DNA of 64,000 nt from Otis tarda (Eukaryota; Chordata; Aves; Otidiformes; Otididae), in contig CM048560.1 of assembly GCA_026413225.1 (NCBI GenBank), forward strand, positions 10,434,001 through 10,498,000. The letters run 5' to 3'. The position numbers were made by a program, and so were the translations under genes. Positions 1-38,257 of this stretch are shown one piece after another. Each line of letters starts with the position of its first letter. Position 1 is the stretch's first letter. The notes under the pieces were generated by a model. It did no database searches. It saw only the letters and a program-made list of their open reading frames with translations, and had not been told where the DNA came from.

Positions 1-27063
<27,063 letters not shown>

Positions 27064-27162
27064 GGCGGCGGGGGAGGTACGGGGGGGAGGCCCCGGCAGG
27101 GTGCGGCCCCGCAGCGGCCCTGTTACCAGGGTGAGCGCCAGCCCCGCCCCGCGGGCTCGGAG

Positions 27163-27174
27163 TGCGCATGCGCG
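27163..27174. promoter_or_regulatory. NRF1-type site 1
   Basis: TGCGCATGCGCG is a full match to the palindromic NRF1 consensus YGCGCAYGCGCR, 100 bp upstream of the KIFAP3 start codon. Confidence 0.8.
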
Positions 27175-27211
27175 GCAGCCGCTGCCGCCGCTCCCCTGCC
27201 TCGGCGGCGGC

Positions 27212-27223
27212 TGCGCATGCGTA
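27212..27223. promoter_or_regulatory. NRF1-type site 2
   Basis: TGCGCATGCGTA matches the NRF1 consensus except at the second-last base. It lies 49 bp from site 1. Confidence 0.7.
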
Positions 27224-27276
27224 CTGAGTGCACCCTCCTCACAGCTCGCCTGCCCCGGGTGCCGGCTGCGCGCGGC

Positions 27277-27297
27277 GGGGCGGGGCGGGGCGGGGCC
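27277..27297. promoter_or_regulatory. GGGGC x4 run: GC boxes / G-quadruplex candidate
   Basis: Four GGGG blocks separated by single C on the plus strand. It reads both as overlapping SP1-type GC boxes and as a four-tract G-quadruplex motif. It lies about 215 bp upstream of the KIFAP3 ATG. Confidence 0.7.
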
Positions 27298-27447
27298 AGG
27301 CGAGGCGCGGCGCCCCCTGCAGGCGTGGGGCAGGCGCTGACCCGCAGGACCCGGCCTGGCCCGGGGAGTGAGGCGGCTTCTGCGCCGCGCTGGCACCCGT
27401 GGAGGTGCCGTGCCGTGCCGGGGCCCCCAGTGTCCCCTCAGAGTGCA

Positions 27448-27481
27448 ATGGCCGGGCAACGGCCTACTCCCGCCGTGCTAG
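27448..27481 (+). other. Candidate divergent first exon (ATG plus splice donor)
   Basis: On the strand opposite KIFAP3, an ATG in good context (G at -3 and +4) opens MAGQRPTPAVL and reaches CTAG/GTAAGC, a near-consensus donor, after 34 bases. It could be the first exon of a divergent noncoding RNA or an upstream 5' exon of NTMT2 17 kb away. I recognise no protein in it, and the frame also runs on past the donor to a stop at 27622-27624. Confidence 0.35.
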
Positions 27482-30140
27482 GTAAGCTTCCTGCGCCTAG
27501 GGTGCAGCTGACCCCCCTGAGGGCCGGGGCAGCCCCACAGGCCTCGGCCCCCCCCCGGCGGGGCCGTTATCAACCTTCCCTGTTCCCTCAGGGTTTGCCC
27601 ACTCCTTCGCAGGAAGAACAGTGAGACAGGTGGCCTGCAGGCCCCGTGCAGGGCGGGCCGGGCGAGGCTGGTCCTCCACCAAAATTAATGGTGCTGAGGA
27701 AAAGTGAGGGTCCAGGTAGGGCTTGGCCATGGTTCCTTGAGGCCTGAGGCAGTCAAGAAACAGTCCTGCCCTTGCAGAGAGAGCCGCCTGTTTCATAAGT
27801 GGTACTTCGGGAGCTGCAAGTAGAAGGAATAAAGGGACTTCACGCTCCTTTTTGCAGTATTTAGGGGAGGATTGAAGAGGGGCTGTTGTGTCCTCCCCCA
27901 TTATGGCTGTCTGAGCTGTCGCCTTTTCTCAGCACCACGGTTTAGCTAAGTCTAGCCTTAAGGTGGCCTTGGCCAGCAAGGTGTTTTGAAATACAAGCCT
28001 CCTTATGGGTCAGCATCATTGTTCACTGGCTGGCACACAGGAAACATGGGGGCGGTACTGCTGTAGCTCCAGCCTCGGCTAGGTGGCTGGAAATCCAAAA
28101 TTGTGTTGGGATATGTTGTATCATACAGCCAGCACCTGAATCCTCTGTTACTTTACATTGTTGCCCAGCCATTCTGAAGAGCAACCAGATGACATCATAT
28201 CCAAGAGGTATCAGAAACCATCCTAATGGATTGTAGTTTAACTAAGGTTTGTATCAGAGCAGCATCCAGTCCCAAAAGGAGAATCCTCCGAGTTATTTGT
28301 TCTAATATCCATGGCAGAGGTAAACCAGGCCCATCCCCAGCTGCCTAAGGGTCCTACTGTTCATCAGGTTAGAAAGTAAATGGCTAACACATAGAACTAG
28401 AGGCAGCAGTGTCTTGTTAGCTTTTTGAACTCTCTATACTTTCTCAAAATAGGATTTTCATTTCACTTATTTTTGTAAAATTCAGTACAAGTGTTATGTG
28501 AGATTTGCAGAGATTATTTATTTCAAGAGTTATTTGAGGAGCGTGGGTTGTTGTTTGGGTTTCAGAACAAAAGAACAATACCACTGCAGCAACTAACAGC
28601 AGTTGTATATAATAAGATGCAGGGCAGATCCATGCATGTGTTGTTTTCTGAAGTGCTCTTTCCTGAATTGCAGCTCCATTACATACAACTGAAATGGCTG
28701 TCTACCCAGAGTCATAGGGGTAATACAGAAATAAATAATAGTCAGGTACCTAAGCTTCTGGTTTTATTGTGGCCAAAAAAAAAAAAGGAGAATAGATACT
28801 TAATGTCTCCTGATTCTACTAAATACTAAAAATTTTTATATTTTCATTATCTGTAAAAGAGCAGCAAAAAAATATTTTAGGGTATCTATACTGTGCTCTG
28901 CCTTTGTTTTAACAGAAAATGGAAAAAGAAAGTACCCTGTGAAATATAAAGTGCTGCCTTAGAGCAATGAATTTATGAAACTTTGCTAGAACATACAAGT
29001 TGTTCTATTTTTTTTTTCACAGTAATATTTTCTGTTAATGACTGTCATAAAGAAAAATGTATATATGACTACCTGATCAGAGAAATGGTTCTTCAGTGAT
29101 TTCAGCAGCTCTTCAGATAAACATGAGCCAAATGTTAAACTCTGAAGTCATGTAATTAAATAGTCTGATATTTCCTGAGTACTAAGTACCTGACAACCTC
29201 CATCTATTTCACTGAGAATTTCTTTTTTTAATCTGGTCACTTATGCCTACAATGGAGAATAGTTGTAGACACCTATGAAAAAGTAGGTCAAAGATTAGAA
29301 GATGAGAATGATACAAAAGAATGTGAGATGTGAAAAATATGAGACAAGGAACATTTATTGCAGTTAAGCGTGCCACGATGTTTGGGCTAAAATTGGCTCT
29401 TTGTCAGGGCCTGAAAGGACAGCAGAGCCTGTCTCAGCCTGACAGAGTCCAAATGAAAATACTTCAGCTTAGTAGCGACTGAGCCACAAGCAGCACCAAG
29501 ATCAAATAATTTTGTCCGTCGGTGCCAACCAGTTGATGCTGGGTTTAGAAAACTACATGGCACAAACACTAAAAACCTTGCATTGCGTGGTAGATTCTTT
29601 TAAAATTAAATTGTAGAGCAAATGCTGCCCGACGTCTGATGCTACAGCTTTTCCCTGAGCTGTTGAAGTTGCTTTGCACAATTTCTTATATCCCTTTTGT
29701 TATGGTGTGATGGAGTTTATGGCATTGCCATAAGACCCTGGAGATTCCCCTCACCTACATGTTAGAAGCTTACACAAGGAGAAGGAGTGGTATTTGAGGG
29801 AGAAAGGTGATGGAGTTGCAAAGAGAAGCTGGAATGTGCAGTATTTGTAGGTTTCTCCTTTTTTGTATTGCTTGGGTGGTTTGGGGTTTTGGTTTTTTTC
29901 TTAGAACAGTTGTAAGAAATACTGTTCTAGAGTCAGGTAGAAGAAGGGAATTTTTTTAGTGAAGTAATATAAAGAAGGGTGGAAAAGAGCATGGGAGTTG
30001 CAGAGGAAAGGAGAATCAGGAAAGAATCATGGAGGAAGTTGTATGAAGATAATTTAAGTGAGAGAAGTGAAGCAGGTGTATAAACAGAACAAGAGGAAAG
30101 ACAGAACTGTGGAGTGTTGTCAGGTTAAATGTATCATAGA

Positions 30141-30213
30141 ATAAGTATAGAAGAAATAGACAACAACATTTTTGTAGGATAAGTGTAGATGAAGAAATGA
30201 ACAACATTTTTGT
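30141..30213. repeat. Two-copy ~38-bp tandem duplication
   Basis: ATAAGTATAGAAGAAATAGA... ending CAACATTTTTGT (30141-30175) is repeated with changes at 30179-30213 (ATAAGTGTAGATGAAGAAAT...). Confidence 0.75.
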
Positions 30214-31989
30214 TATTTGTTTGCGTTAAAAAAGTGAAAACCCTTTTTAATGTCATTGAGGAAGCATGCTTTTATGCAAAAAGTTGAAATTCTTTTTTTT
30301 TTTCTCAACATCTGGCCAGATCATCTTAACCAGATAGACAGCATGCAGTCTGTGACACTGGAGCAACACTCACCATAATGTCTCATGGTAACTTAGTTTT
30401 ATTTCTTCTTGTTTATTGTCTTAGTATAAAACTAATGGATTATGACTGAAAAGCACTGATACTGAGCCTGATTTTGAAGTCAAAAAAGATGTTTCCATTG
30501 TGAGTTTTATATGGGCCTTTGTATATAACCACGAGACTGCATGTCAAAAATGCCTTGGGGTCTGGTTTCTTCAAAGTTTCATTGAATCCTACACAGATTT
30601 TTTTACATCATTATGAAAAAAAGTCAAACAAAATAACCAGTATTGCTTTTCTATAGCAAATGGAATTGTTAAAATGTAATAGATTAATTTCTGTCTTGCG
30701 GAATTAAGAAACCACAGCAACTGTGAGATTTGTAATCTCTCCATTGACGATCACATCTTGCTCTCAGGAAAAAAGAATATCGTTGGATTTCAAGGGAAAA
30801 ATAGTGAATACGGGATGTATTCCTAGACCTTGTAAAAGTAGACTATGTGTAAAACTCCTTAGGGCCTTTTATTAGCTAAAATAAAGTACAGCAATCAGAA
30901 AGGATGACTTGCAGAGGAACATTTTAAGCGATTAGATTATATTGCTCAGTGGGGGATGGAGATGATGTTGTTCTGATGTGCTGTCAGAAAGTAAATAGTT
31001 GTGGTATGGAGGTAATAAACTCTGAGCTTGAAAGTTTATATTGGAAGGAAGAAGTGAGACGAGGCAAAGCAAAATCTGATATGCAAAGGGAAAGTCTGGC
31101 TTAACTCTTCTGGATGAAATTCATCTTGGGACACAGATCAAGGTGATTCTTGAATGCCTTTTTGATCAGCAGTGACAGGGACATCTGCACAAGAGAAGGG
31201 CATTTTCAATATGACACATGATCATGCTGGTAAACACTGGGTGCTCTTGTTATCCTTGAACATAAGACTTCGCAAAAATGAAAACGGGAGTCTCTATGGA
31301 GAGCTTGATTTGTGTTTTATAATATACCTGATTCAACACTGACTTATGTAAATGAATCAATTTGTGGCTCCTTTAAACCAGTGAAGAAAAGTAGCTGTAT
31401 GTTTTCATTGTTTCAGACGCAGAAAGAAAAACTTAAAGATGTGAAAAGAAGCAGACCTCTTCATAGAGAAGCAGAGTTTTCTTTTTACTAGACATTATAG
31501 AGCAACGGGTATACTGTTTTTTCCCTTGGCTTGTTCAGTTCAGAATTGCTCACTTCCATGAAAGTGATCTTGTTTGATGGCCTTGTGTGCTCGTTCACTT
31601 GGCTGAGTGAGTATATCCAGCTGGTGGTAGACTGACCTCTGTCATCTTGTGCCTCAGTGCTCCTCAGCAGCTGGAGTGTTACAAACTCTGCGTGTGCAGG
31701 CCTGTGCAAGCCTGCAAGGCAGGAATAGGTACCCAGGCTCAGCTGCAGCTCGTGATGTGGCAAAGCAACCATCTACGTAGACTTTCAGTGCCTGACTGGA
31801 GATTTGAGGGTTGACACTTATGGAAAAAAATACCAGTTTACTCATGTCCTAAGCAAGGCTGATCTAAGAAGTGTTGGAAGATATAAAATGTACCATAATG
31901 GTGCTACATTATGTTTTTTTTCCTTAAGGAATCAACCTTTTAGGAGTGAATTTTGCTGTGAGGAACACAGAACAGCGTGTTGTGTGTTT

Positions 31990-32106
31990 TCATAGAACCA
32001 TGGGATCATTTAGGTTGGAAAACACCTTTAAGATCATCAAGCCCAACCGTAAACCTAACACTGCCAAGTTCACCAGTAAACCGTGTCCCTAAGTGCCACA
32101 TCTACA
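31990..32106 (-). mobile_element. CR1 LINE 3'-end fragment
   Basis: The plus strand reads CATAGAACCATGGGATCATT, then AGGTTGGAAAACACCTTTAA and GATCATCAAGCCCAACC, the reverse complement of the avian CR1 3' end with its octamer-like tail. The piece is about 117 bp and 5'-truncated, the usual state of CR1 copies in birds. It has no coding capacity. Confidence 0.9.
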
Positions 32107-32373
32107 CATCAATATGTTCTGTGTGTGTACGTTCAGTGTCTATGGTTCACTAGAATTTGTGTATCTGCTTATTTTCTGACAAATGACATGAAATGCAGTA
32201 TCCCTATCCAAAGAGCCAATGATATTCTTTCAGTTTGGGTTAATTTTAATTGGATTAAGGAAAACATAGAAAGATGAAATATAAAAGCTTCCATACAAGA
32301 GTGAGTAGCTGGCCTCTCTCTGCTAATAGCATCTTGTGGGCCCCAATGACAATGATGGAGATTTCTTGTGCAA

Positions 32374-32440
32374 AATCCTGGTTCTGCTGAAGTCAATGAG
32401 AGTTTTACCATTGACCTCGATGGGGACAGAATTTCACCTT
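32374..32440. repeat. Palindromic sauropsid repeat fragment
   Basis: GAAGTCAATG (32389-32398) and CATTGACCTC (32409-32418) form a near-perfect inverted repeat in the text pattern 'gaagtcaatgggagttttgc / cattgacttcaatgggagca' that I recognise from reptile and bird genomes. It is probably a remnant of a MITE-like palindromic element. Confidence 0.55.
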
Positions 32441-32509
32441 TTAATGTTTATTAGATGCAGCAGGCAGAAAGCAGACTCATAGCTATAAAGGCTATGACAT
32501 TTTATGGTT

Positions 32510-32592
32510 CTGACTCTGCAACCACTCAAGCACATGCTTAATTTTGCCACAGTAATAAAATTAAGCGCCAGCTTAAGTGTTTTCAAGAAGGC
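32510..32592. repeat. Palindromic sauropsid repeat, both arms present
   Basis: CACTCAAGCACATGCTTAAT (arm 32523-32545) and the arm at 32557-32579 ending GCTTAAGTG pair at 18 of 23 positions around an 11-base loop. CACTTAAGCACATGCTTAA is a hallmark of a common amniote/sauropsid palindromic repeat. Confidence 0.65.
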
Positions 32593-33284
32593 GTCTCCTT
32601 TACACTTGAACAAGTCTGTATTTGATCATAAATCAGGAATTCCCCCTTTTCCTCATCCCTTCCCTCTGGAAGAGAAGGATTCTGCATGTGATCATCAAAT
32701 TCTTTCTACTTTGCTCAAAAATAGTTGTCATTTTTTTTTTTCAGTTTTTGTCAAAAAAAGCAAAGGAAGAGTAGGGAATAAGTACCTCAGCTGAAGTGGT
32801 ATTGCTCAGGTGACATCTGACTTCAGGCAAATTACTAATTTCAAACAGATTCAAAAGGGAAATTTCCTTTTCCAGCAATTTATTATAAATATCTCAGACA
32901 ATGGCTGTTTCCTTAGAAAAAGTAAAGATTTTGCACATCACTTTACAGCCAAAATATTTTTTAAGTTTTTGAACCATCTTGGACAACACTAGCCTTGTTT
33001 TTCATATCAGGGCAAATCCTGTCCCTTTGCAGATAGCATTTATGTATTTGTTTCCACTTAATTTGAACCAAAGCGCGTGAGAAGCATAGCAGAGTGGAAG
33101 CACAAGGAGAAGCATTTAAGCTAGAACAATTCAGACCTGAAATCAAGCATAAAATTTTAGTGGGATAGAACTTAACCAGGAATAACTTACCTTAGGATTT
33201 ATGACTGGATGCTTCCCCATTATTACCAGTCTTTATGTCAGAAGTAGATGCCTTTGTGAAACAAATGCTCCAGCTTAAGCAGAC

Positions 33285-33600
33285 TCATAGGTTCATAGCA
33301 AATTGTGCTGAAGCAACCTCTTTCAATCTATGCCCCTGCCCCAAGCAAAATAATTTGTACCCATATTATTTCTGTCACTAGTATCATCCTCAGTAATGTA
33401 CATGGTAGTCTTCCTGGGCAACCTATTCCAGGACTGAAACACTGTTATTGCAAGAAAACCATTGCTTTTTTGTAGCAAAACTACTCAGTCAGCCTATGTT
33501 TTTCTTGAAGACCCGTGCGCAAACCTGGGTACAGTACTTCAGCTGAAGTCTTTCCAGTGCTGAATAGGTAAAAAGGATGACTTCCTATTGTTTATGGGGA
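33285..33600 (-). mobile_element. Old CR1 LINE fragment
   Basis: The plus strand contains TTCCTGGGCAACCTATTCCA, then a segment like CCTGGGTACAGTACTTCAGC followed by TCCAGTGCTGAATAGG. These are degraded versions of antisense CR1 text (gggcagcctgttccagtgcc; ctccagatgtggcctcacca; gtgctgagtagag). Heavily diverged; boundaries approximate. Confidence 0.65.
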
Positions 33601-36600
33601 TGAAGTAGTCCTTCTGTTTGGCAGTGATAAGGCTGGTCTTGATGCAGGGATCAACAGATGGGAGTCTTTGGTGTATATTATACTGAAGGGCCACTAGATA
33701 GTCATGGAAGTCACTCCTGGTTTTAAATCTAAGAAAAAGAGTGTGGATGATGAGTATACAATAAGTTCTTTCATGGCTTCTGTTCTTACACTAATTTGTT
33801 TTATTTACATCATAGTTGATAATAATGGAGGAAGTAGTCCACTGGGTAGGGGAGATGATGAGTCAGTTTTAGACCCATCAGGAGCCCAAGTAGATGCTGT
33901 ACTACTGTTTGATTTTGTGCTCTTACCCCTTCACCCTACTTGGTCTTCCCAGAACTATCTGTGGCAAAATGGCTGGGGTGGAAACTGGAAGAATGTAAAC
34001 AGCAGAGACAGTTGTAAGAAAAAATGTGATTTGTGTGACAATCAGCTGGGAACCAATAACAAGGGGAGCCAATGACAGCAGGATGTAGAGAGTGAAGGTT
34101 CATCATGGGGGCTGTGGCTGCTTTTCCCTCACAATTAGGAAAGCCTTAAGACTGCACTTGCTTGCTGCCTAGACCCCACCTCGTACTCCACCTAGGCCAT
34201 CAGTTCTGGGTGGAGTGATATCAGACAAGATACCTTTTCCTGAGGAGTTTCCCAAAATGCCTCTGACTAGAGTAGACATGACTTGCAGGCAGCCTAAGCT
34301 CTGAAGCAGTGTGCATTCCAGGTGCTGTCCTAGGTTCCTCAGCACAGAAACAGCCAGAGGGATTGCTGGCTGTGAAGCACAGTGGGGGAATGGCAGGAGA
34401 GTATACAGGGCACCTGGAAGAGACTGTGTCAGAAGAGGAAGGTGATGGTGTTCAAAACAAGGTGTATGAGGGGCACCAGGAGACCAGAGAGGTAGAAGGA
34501 AACGTGGGGTGAAGAATATTTCTTCCCCTTCCCAGCTGTACTTTTGCAGGAGTTTGGAAAGCACTGGGGGAAGGAAGGATTGGAGGCTGGTCTGGCTGGC
34601 CTGTGGGTAAGAAAATACGAGAGCCCAGGAGTTCAGCTCTGGTAATTACTATTTCTCATGAGCTTCTGGGTTACAGTAATGGAAGTTTTACAATGCTGTT
34701 GAGCTGTGTGTTGAAAAAACAATCCTTCAGCTTTCAACTAATTTAGTTACCATCTGTAAGCTGTTTAGGTAATTCCCCTGATTTCACTTTCCCCATTTAA
34801 TTTGACTATGTATGCCTTTTCTTCATTACAACTCCTACATATGGATCTGTACAGGCACAGAGTAGCACATCGGTGTGTAACTCCTGATTTTCCATAGAAC
34901 GGGAAAACACAATTGTTACTGATGTGCTTTGTGGGCAGAAGGGGATAATGCTGGATTACTGTAGCCCATCCAGAGACTGTTGGCATTTTGCTGTGAGGAC
35001 CCGTGCCTGTGGTCTGTTCCTCACACCAGTATGTTTTAGAGAGACACAGAAAGTGCAAAATACATAAATAAAAAGTGCTCTGTACTACAAAAATCCAACA
35101 TTGGCATTTGTATAGATGTCTGAGTTTTATTTTGTGCCTTCTGTACAAAACTCAATTCGCTGTTGTATTTCAGATTTCAAACTTAACATATTAAAGTTGT
35201 CCTTAGTTCACCCAGCTCCGGCGAAGTATTGCATCTCATATGATTCATAGGATTTCCCTGGAACCCAGGGGCATATCAGTTGTCATGGCAAGGCACAGCG
35301 AGGTGAGTTAATTAATAGCATTCCAACATATCCTGGGCTTTATTGGCTAGTAGTGAAGAATCCCAGAAGAAGGAAAGCACTGTAATTGTGCCAGATCCAT
35401 CCTGTGTTTCCTATAGTTTCATTCTTGAATTTTTTTCATATATGTTATATTGTCTTGATGCCAGTGCTCATGGTCTCTGAAATTAAAAGCATTCCTCGTA
35501 AAGGGGATTATGAGATTAAAAATATTGCTTATAAAGAACATGTTGATCCTCACTGGGAAGATGATAGACGTAAAAACATCAAATTACTGATGTCACCAAA
35601 TAAAACTAATTTAGGAGATAACAGCACATTTTTAAAGAAATAGTGGGGATGTGTTAGATTTACAAACTGCAAGAACTTCCCTTGCCAGTATGCTCATTCT
35701 TCATTTATCATTTTATAATAAGAAAACCCCTTAAACTTAAAAGTTAGCCTCATACAAATGTCACTTGCTAGCTTTCTTGCTAATCCAGAGGAAATATTAT
35801 CCTAGTGGTCCCTGAGGTCCAATGTCTAGGTGTTGGATACATGATAAACTTACTTGAAGCTTTCTTAGTGAGATATAGTTCTCTGGAGACAGCTGTGGAT
35901 TTAATTTTTCAAGCTTTAGTACAACCTAACCCCTTAAAATAAGATTTAAGTTTCCCTTGTCAGGTCACTTAAGATTTTCTTCTTTTATTTTACTCTTTTT
36001 TTTTCCTCCTCTGCTACTTGCCCAGACTTCTAATCCCCAGTCTCTAGAGGAAACTTTTAACGATCTCGAACTTCTCATGTCTTGATTATTTTTTGGTTCC
36101 AAAGGACAGTGCACTTTTGGCTTTTGAATGGTTCTAGTCTGAGCGCTCAGATAGAAAGTGATCATGCAAAGCAAATAGTTTCCAGTCTTGATCATTTATG
36201 TTTCTATTTTCAATTCTGAACAAAGGTGTTTTTTGCAAATTTTGAGCCACTCCTCTGTGTAAGAGCAGTATTTCACACGACGAGGTGTGTTTATAGTCTC
36301 TGCAATCCGTGTTCCTGTGTGTTTATGCTGTCCAGGAGTTAGGCGTATTCCAGTTTTCTTGCCCCTTGATACTTAACACTTAGTTTTCCAGAACCTGAGT
36401 TTAATGTTGCAAGGCATGTACAGGATTTAATTGCATAGTTCCTGGTGTTGTCAAACTCTGTATGACTCAGAGGCAGGTTAAGGTTGAAGGCTATTCAAGC
36501 CAGCAATGTCACAGATACACTGTATCTGAAATGTAGAGGGTAGCATACTTGTGATACTTTTACTGATCCACTAAAAATGCTGCTTAGACAGCCAGCTTCT

Positions 36601-37020
36601 GACCCCCTCTAATTTTCCTCCACCCACACTCAGCTTCTGCCAGACAATTCCTTCTCAGGAGCTAAAGGTGGAAGAGGCCTTTCAAGGTAATTTGTCAGAT
36701 TTGTTCCCTACAGTCAACTTTTCTTTTTTCCTTTCAGCTTGCTTTGCTTTGGCTTCCTCAGGAAATTAGTTTTATCTTGCCTTACCTATCCATCAAGTGT
36801 CTTCTTCCTCCCTCTACTAACTTCATAACATATTGGCCAAGTGCAATCGTCACTGAAAGATGTGCACAGAGTTTGAAAGTTAATTAAGTTCCTAGAGGTT
36901 TGTGTGCTCTCGCTGCCAGGTAGATGAGAGACACCCATGATAGGGACTGCACTGAGGGAGTTAAGCAGAGTTCAGCTCTTTGGCAGCAGCAAGGGATCAG
37001 TCACTCTGTGCACTCTAGCC

Positions 37021-37034
37021 AGACAGACAGACAG
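37021..37034. repeat. (AGAC)n microsatellite
   Basis: About three and a half AGAC units, intergenic. Confidence 0.7.
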
Positions 37035-38182
37035 CACAGATGAACAGACTGGCCAAGCTGTCCTGGAGCAGCTCCAGACTGGCCACAGCACAGGCAGTTT
37101 CTTGTCCAGGGTGGATCTTTCATGATAGGTGCAAGTGAGAGGAGGCATGGGGCTTACTTCAGGTAAAAGAAAGTGTCATGTTGCTCTGTGGCTCACAGTG
37201 CAACACATTTTCCAGTTTAGTTTTAACTGTCCTAACAAAAAGGATGTTCTCCAGCACTGCTGTGAAATGTGCTGCTGTACCAGATCAGGGAAATGCCGAT
37301 CTTATGTTTGCCATCCTAGCCAACAGCAGGGAGGGCTCCATAGAGCTCCAGATCTGAAGGCCTGGATCTTTACAGCTCAGCCTCTCTAATAAGAGAGGCA
37401 TATTGCAGAAGATTAAATGATCTTCCTAACCAATGGTCTGCCCACATCACTGCTTTCTACAGATCTGTTATTATCCATTGCACTCTCTACTTCTTCAAAT
37501 TGGAGTTTCTGTTTTGTCATGATGTTCACACCTCAGGGAAAAGCTGTCCCCTCCTGGCATCACCACTCTTATATCATATCACTCGTGTATGCCCTGGTAT
37601 GCCCAGGATGGGGACCTTCGTGCCTAGGCCTTCTGAGAGTTCAGGAAAATACTTGGCTCGGTGCAGGAGCAGCATGTAAGTGCTAAGAACCAGCTAAAGC
37701 ACATTCTATAGCTAATGAGTTTAGACTGTTTCCCTAGGTATTGCTGCCGTTTGCTGTCAGACAGAAGATAACTGGGCAGGATGCTTTTTGGCCTGAGCAG
37801 ATGGGTCAGTCATATGCCTTAGTTAGGAAGGATCCAGCTGAGAGGAAGTGGAAAGGCATGTTTTTCTGGCAGTGTTGTGTGCAGAAGGAGCTTTGATGGT
37901 GTGGGTTGCCATCTTTCTTTTGCTTTGGAATTGAAAATAAAGCCTTGAGAGACTTTTTCCAAAGCATTTCTGGCAGTTGCATGCCAGAGCTAAAAGACAT
38001 TAGGACTAACTTATCTCCCACTTGCCCAGTTCTCCCACAGGCTTTTCTGTATTGCTTTTTGTGCTGTTTCCTGAGTGTGCAAGATCCTCTTTATCCTGGC
38101 TCACCAAACCACTGTCCCCTCTGGTCACTCCTTAAAACTCTCGTCTTATGTGCAGTCCACAATGGCTGAGACAGCCAGTCTC

Positions 38183-38257
38183 CAGACCCCCTTCCTCCTC
38201 GGTTAAAGAGCTGTGCCTGCAGACCCCCTTCCTCCTCGGTTAAAGAGCTGTGCCTGC
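38183..38257. repeat. Perfect two-copy 37-bp tandem duplication
   Basis: The unit CAGACCCCCTTCCTCCTCGG plus TTAAAGAGCTGTGCCTG occurs at 38183-38219 and again, identical, at 38220-38256. Perfect identity in neutral-looking DNA indicates a recent event or an assembly artefact. Confidence 0.95.

Noticed and set aside
27217..27624. 135-codon plus-strand frame through the CpG island
   Set aside because: Lack of stops is expected in GC-rich DNA. Only the short ATG-to-donor part at 27448-27481 was kept as a weak candidate.
33704..34075. 123-codon plus-strand frame with one hydrophobic segment and some cysteines
   Set aside because: No family resemblance; next to a decayed CR1 fragment; no splice or promoter support.
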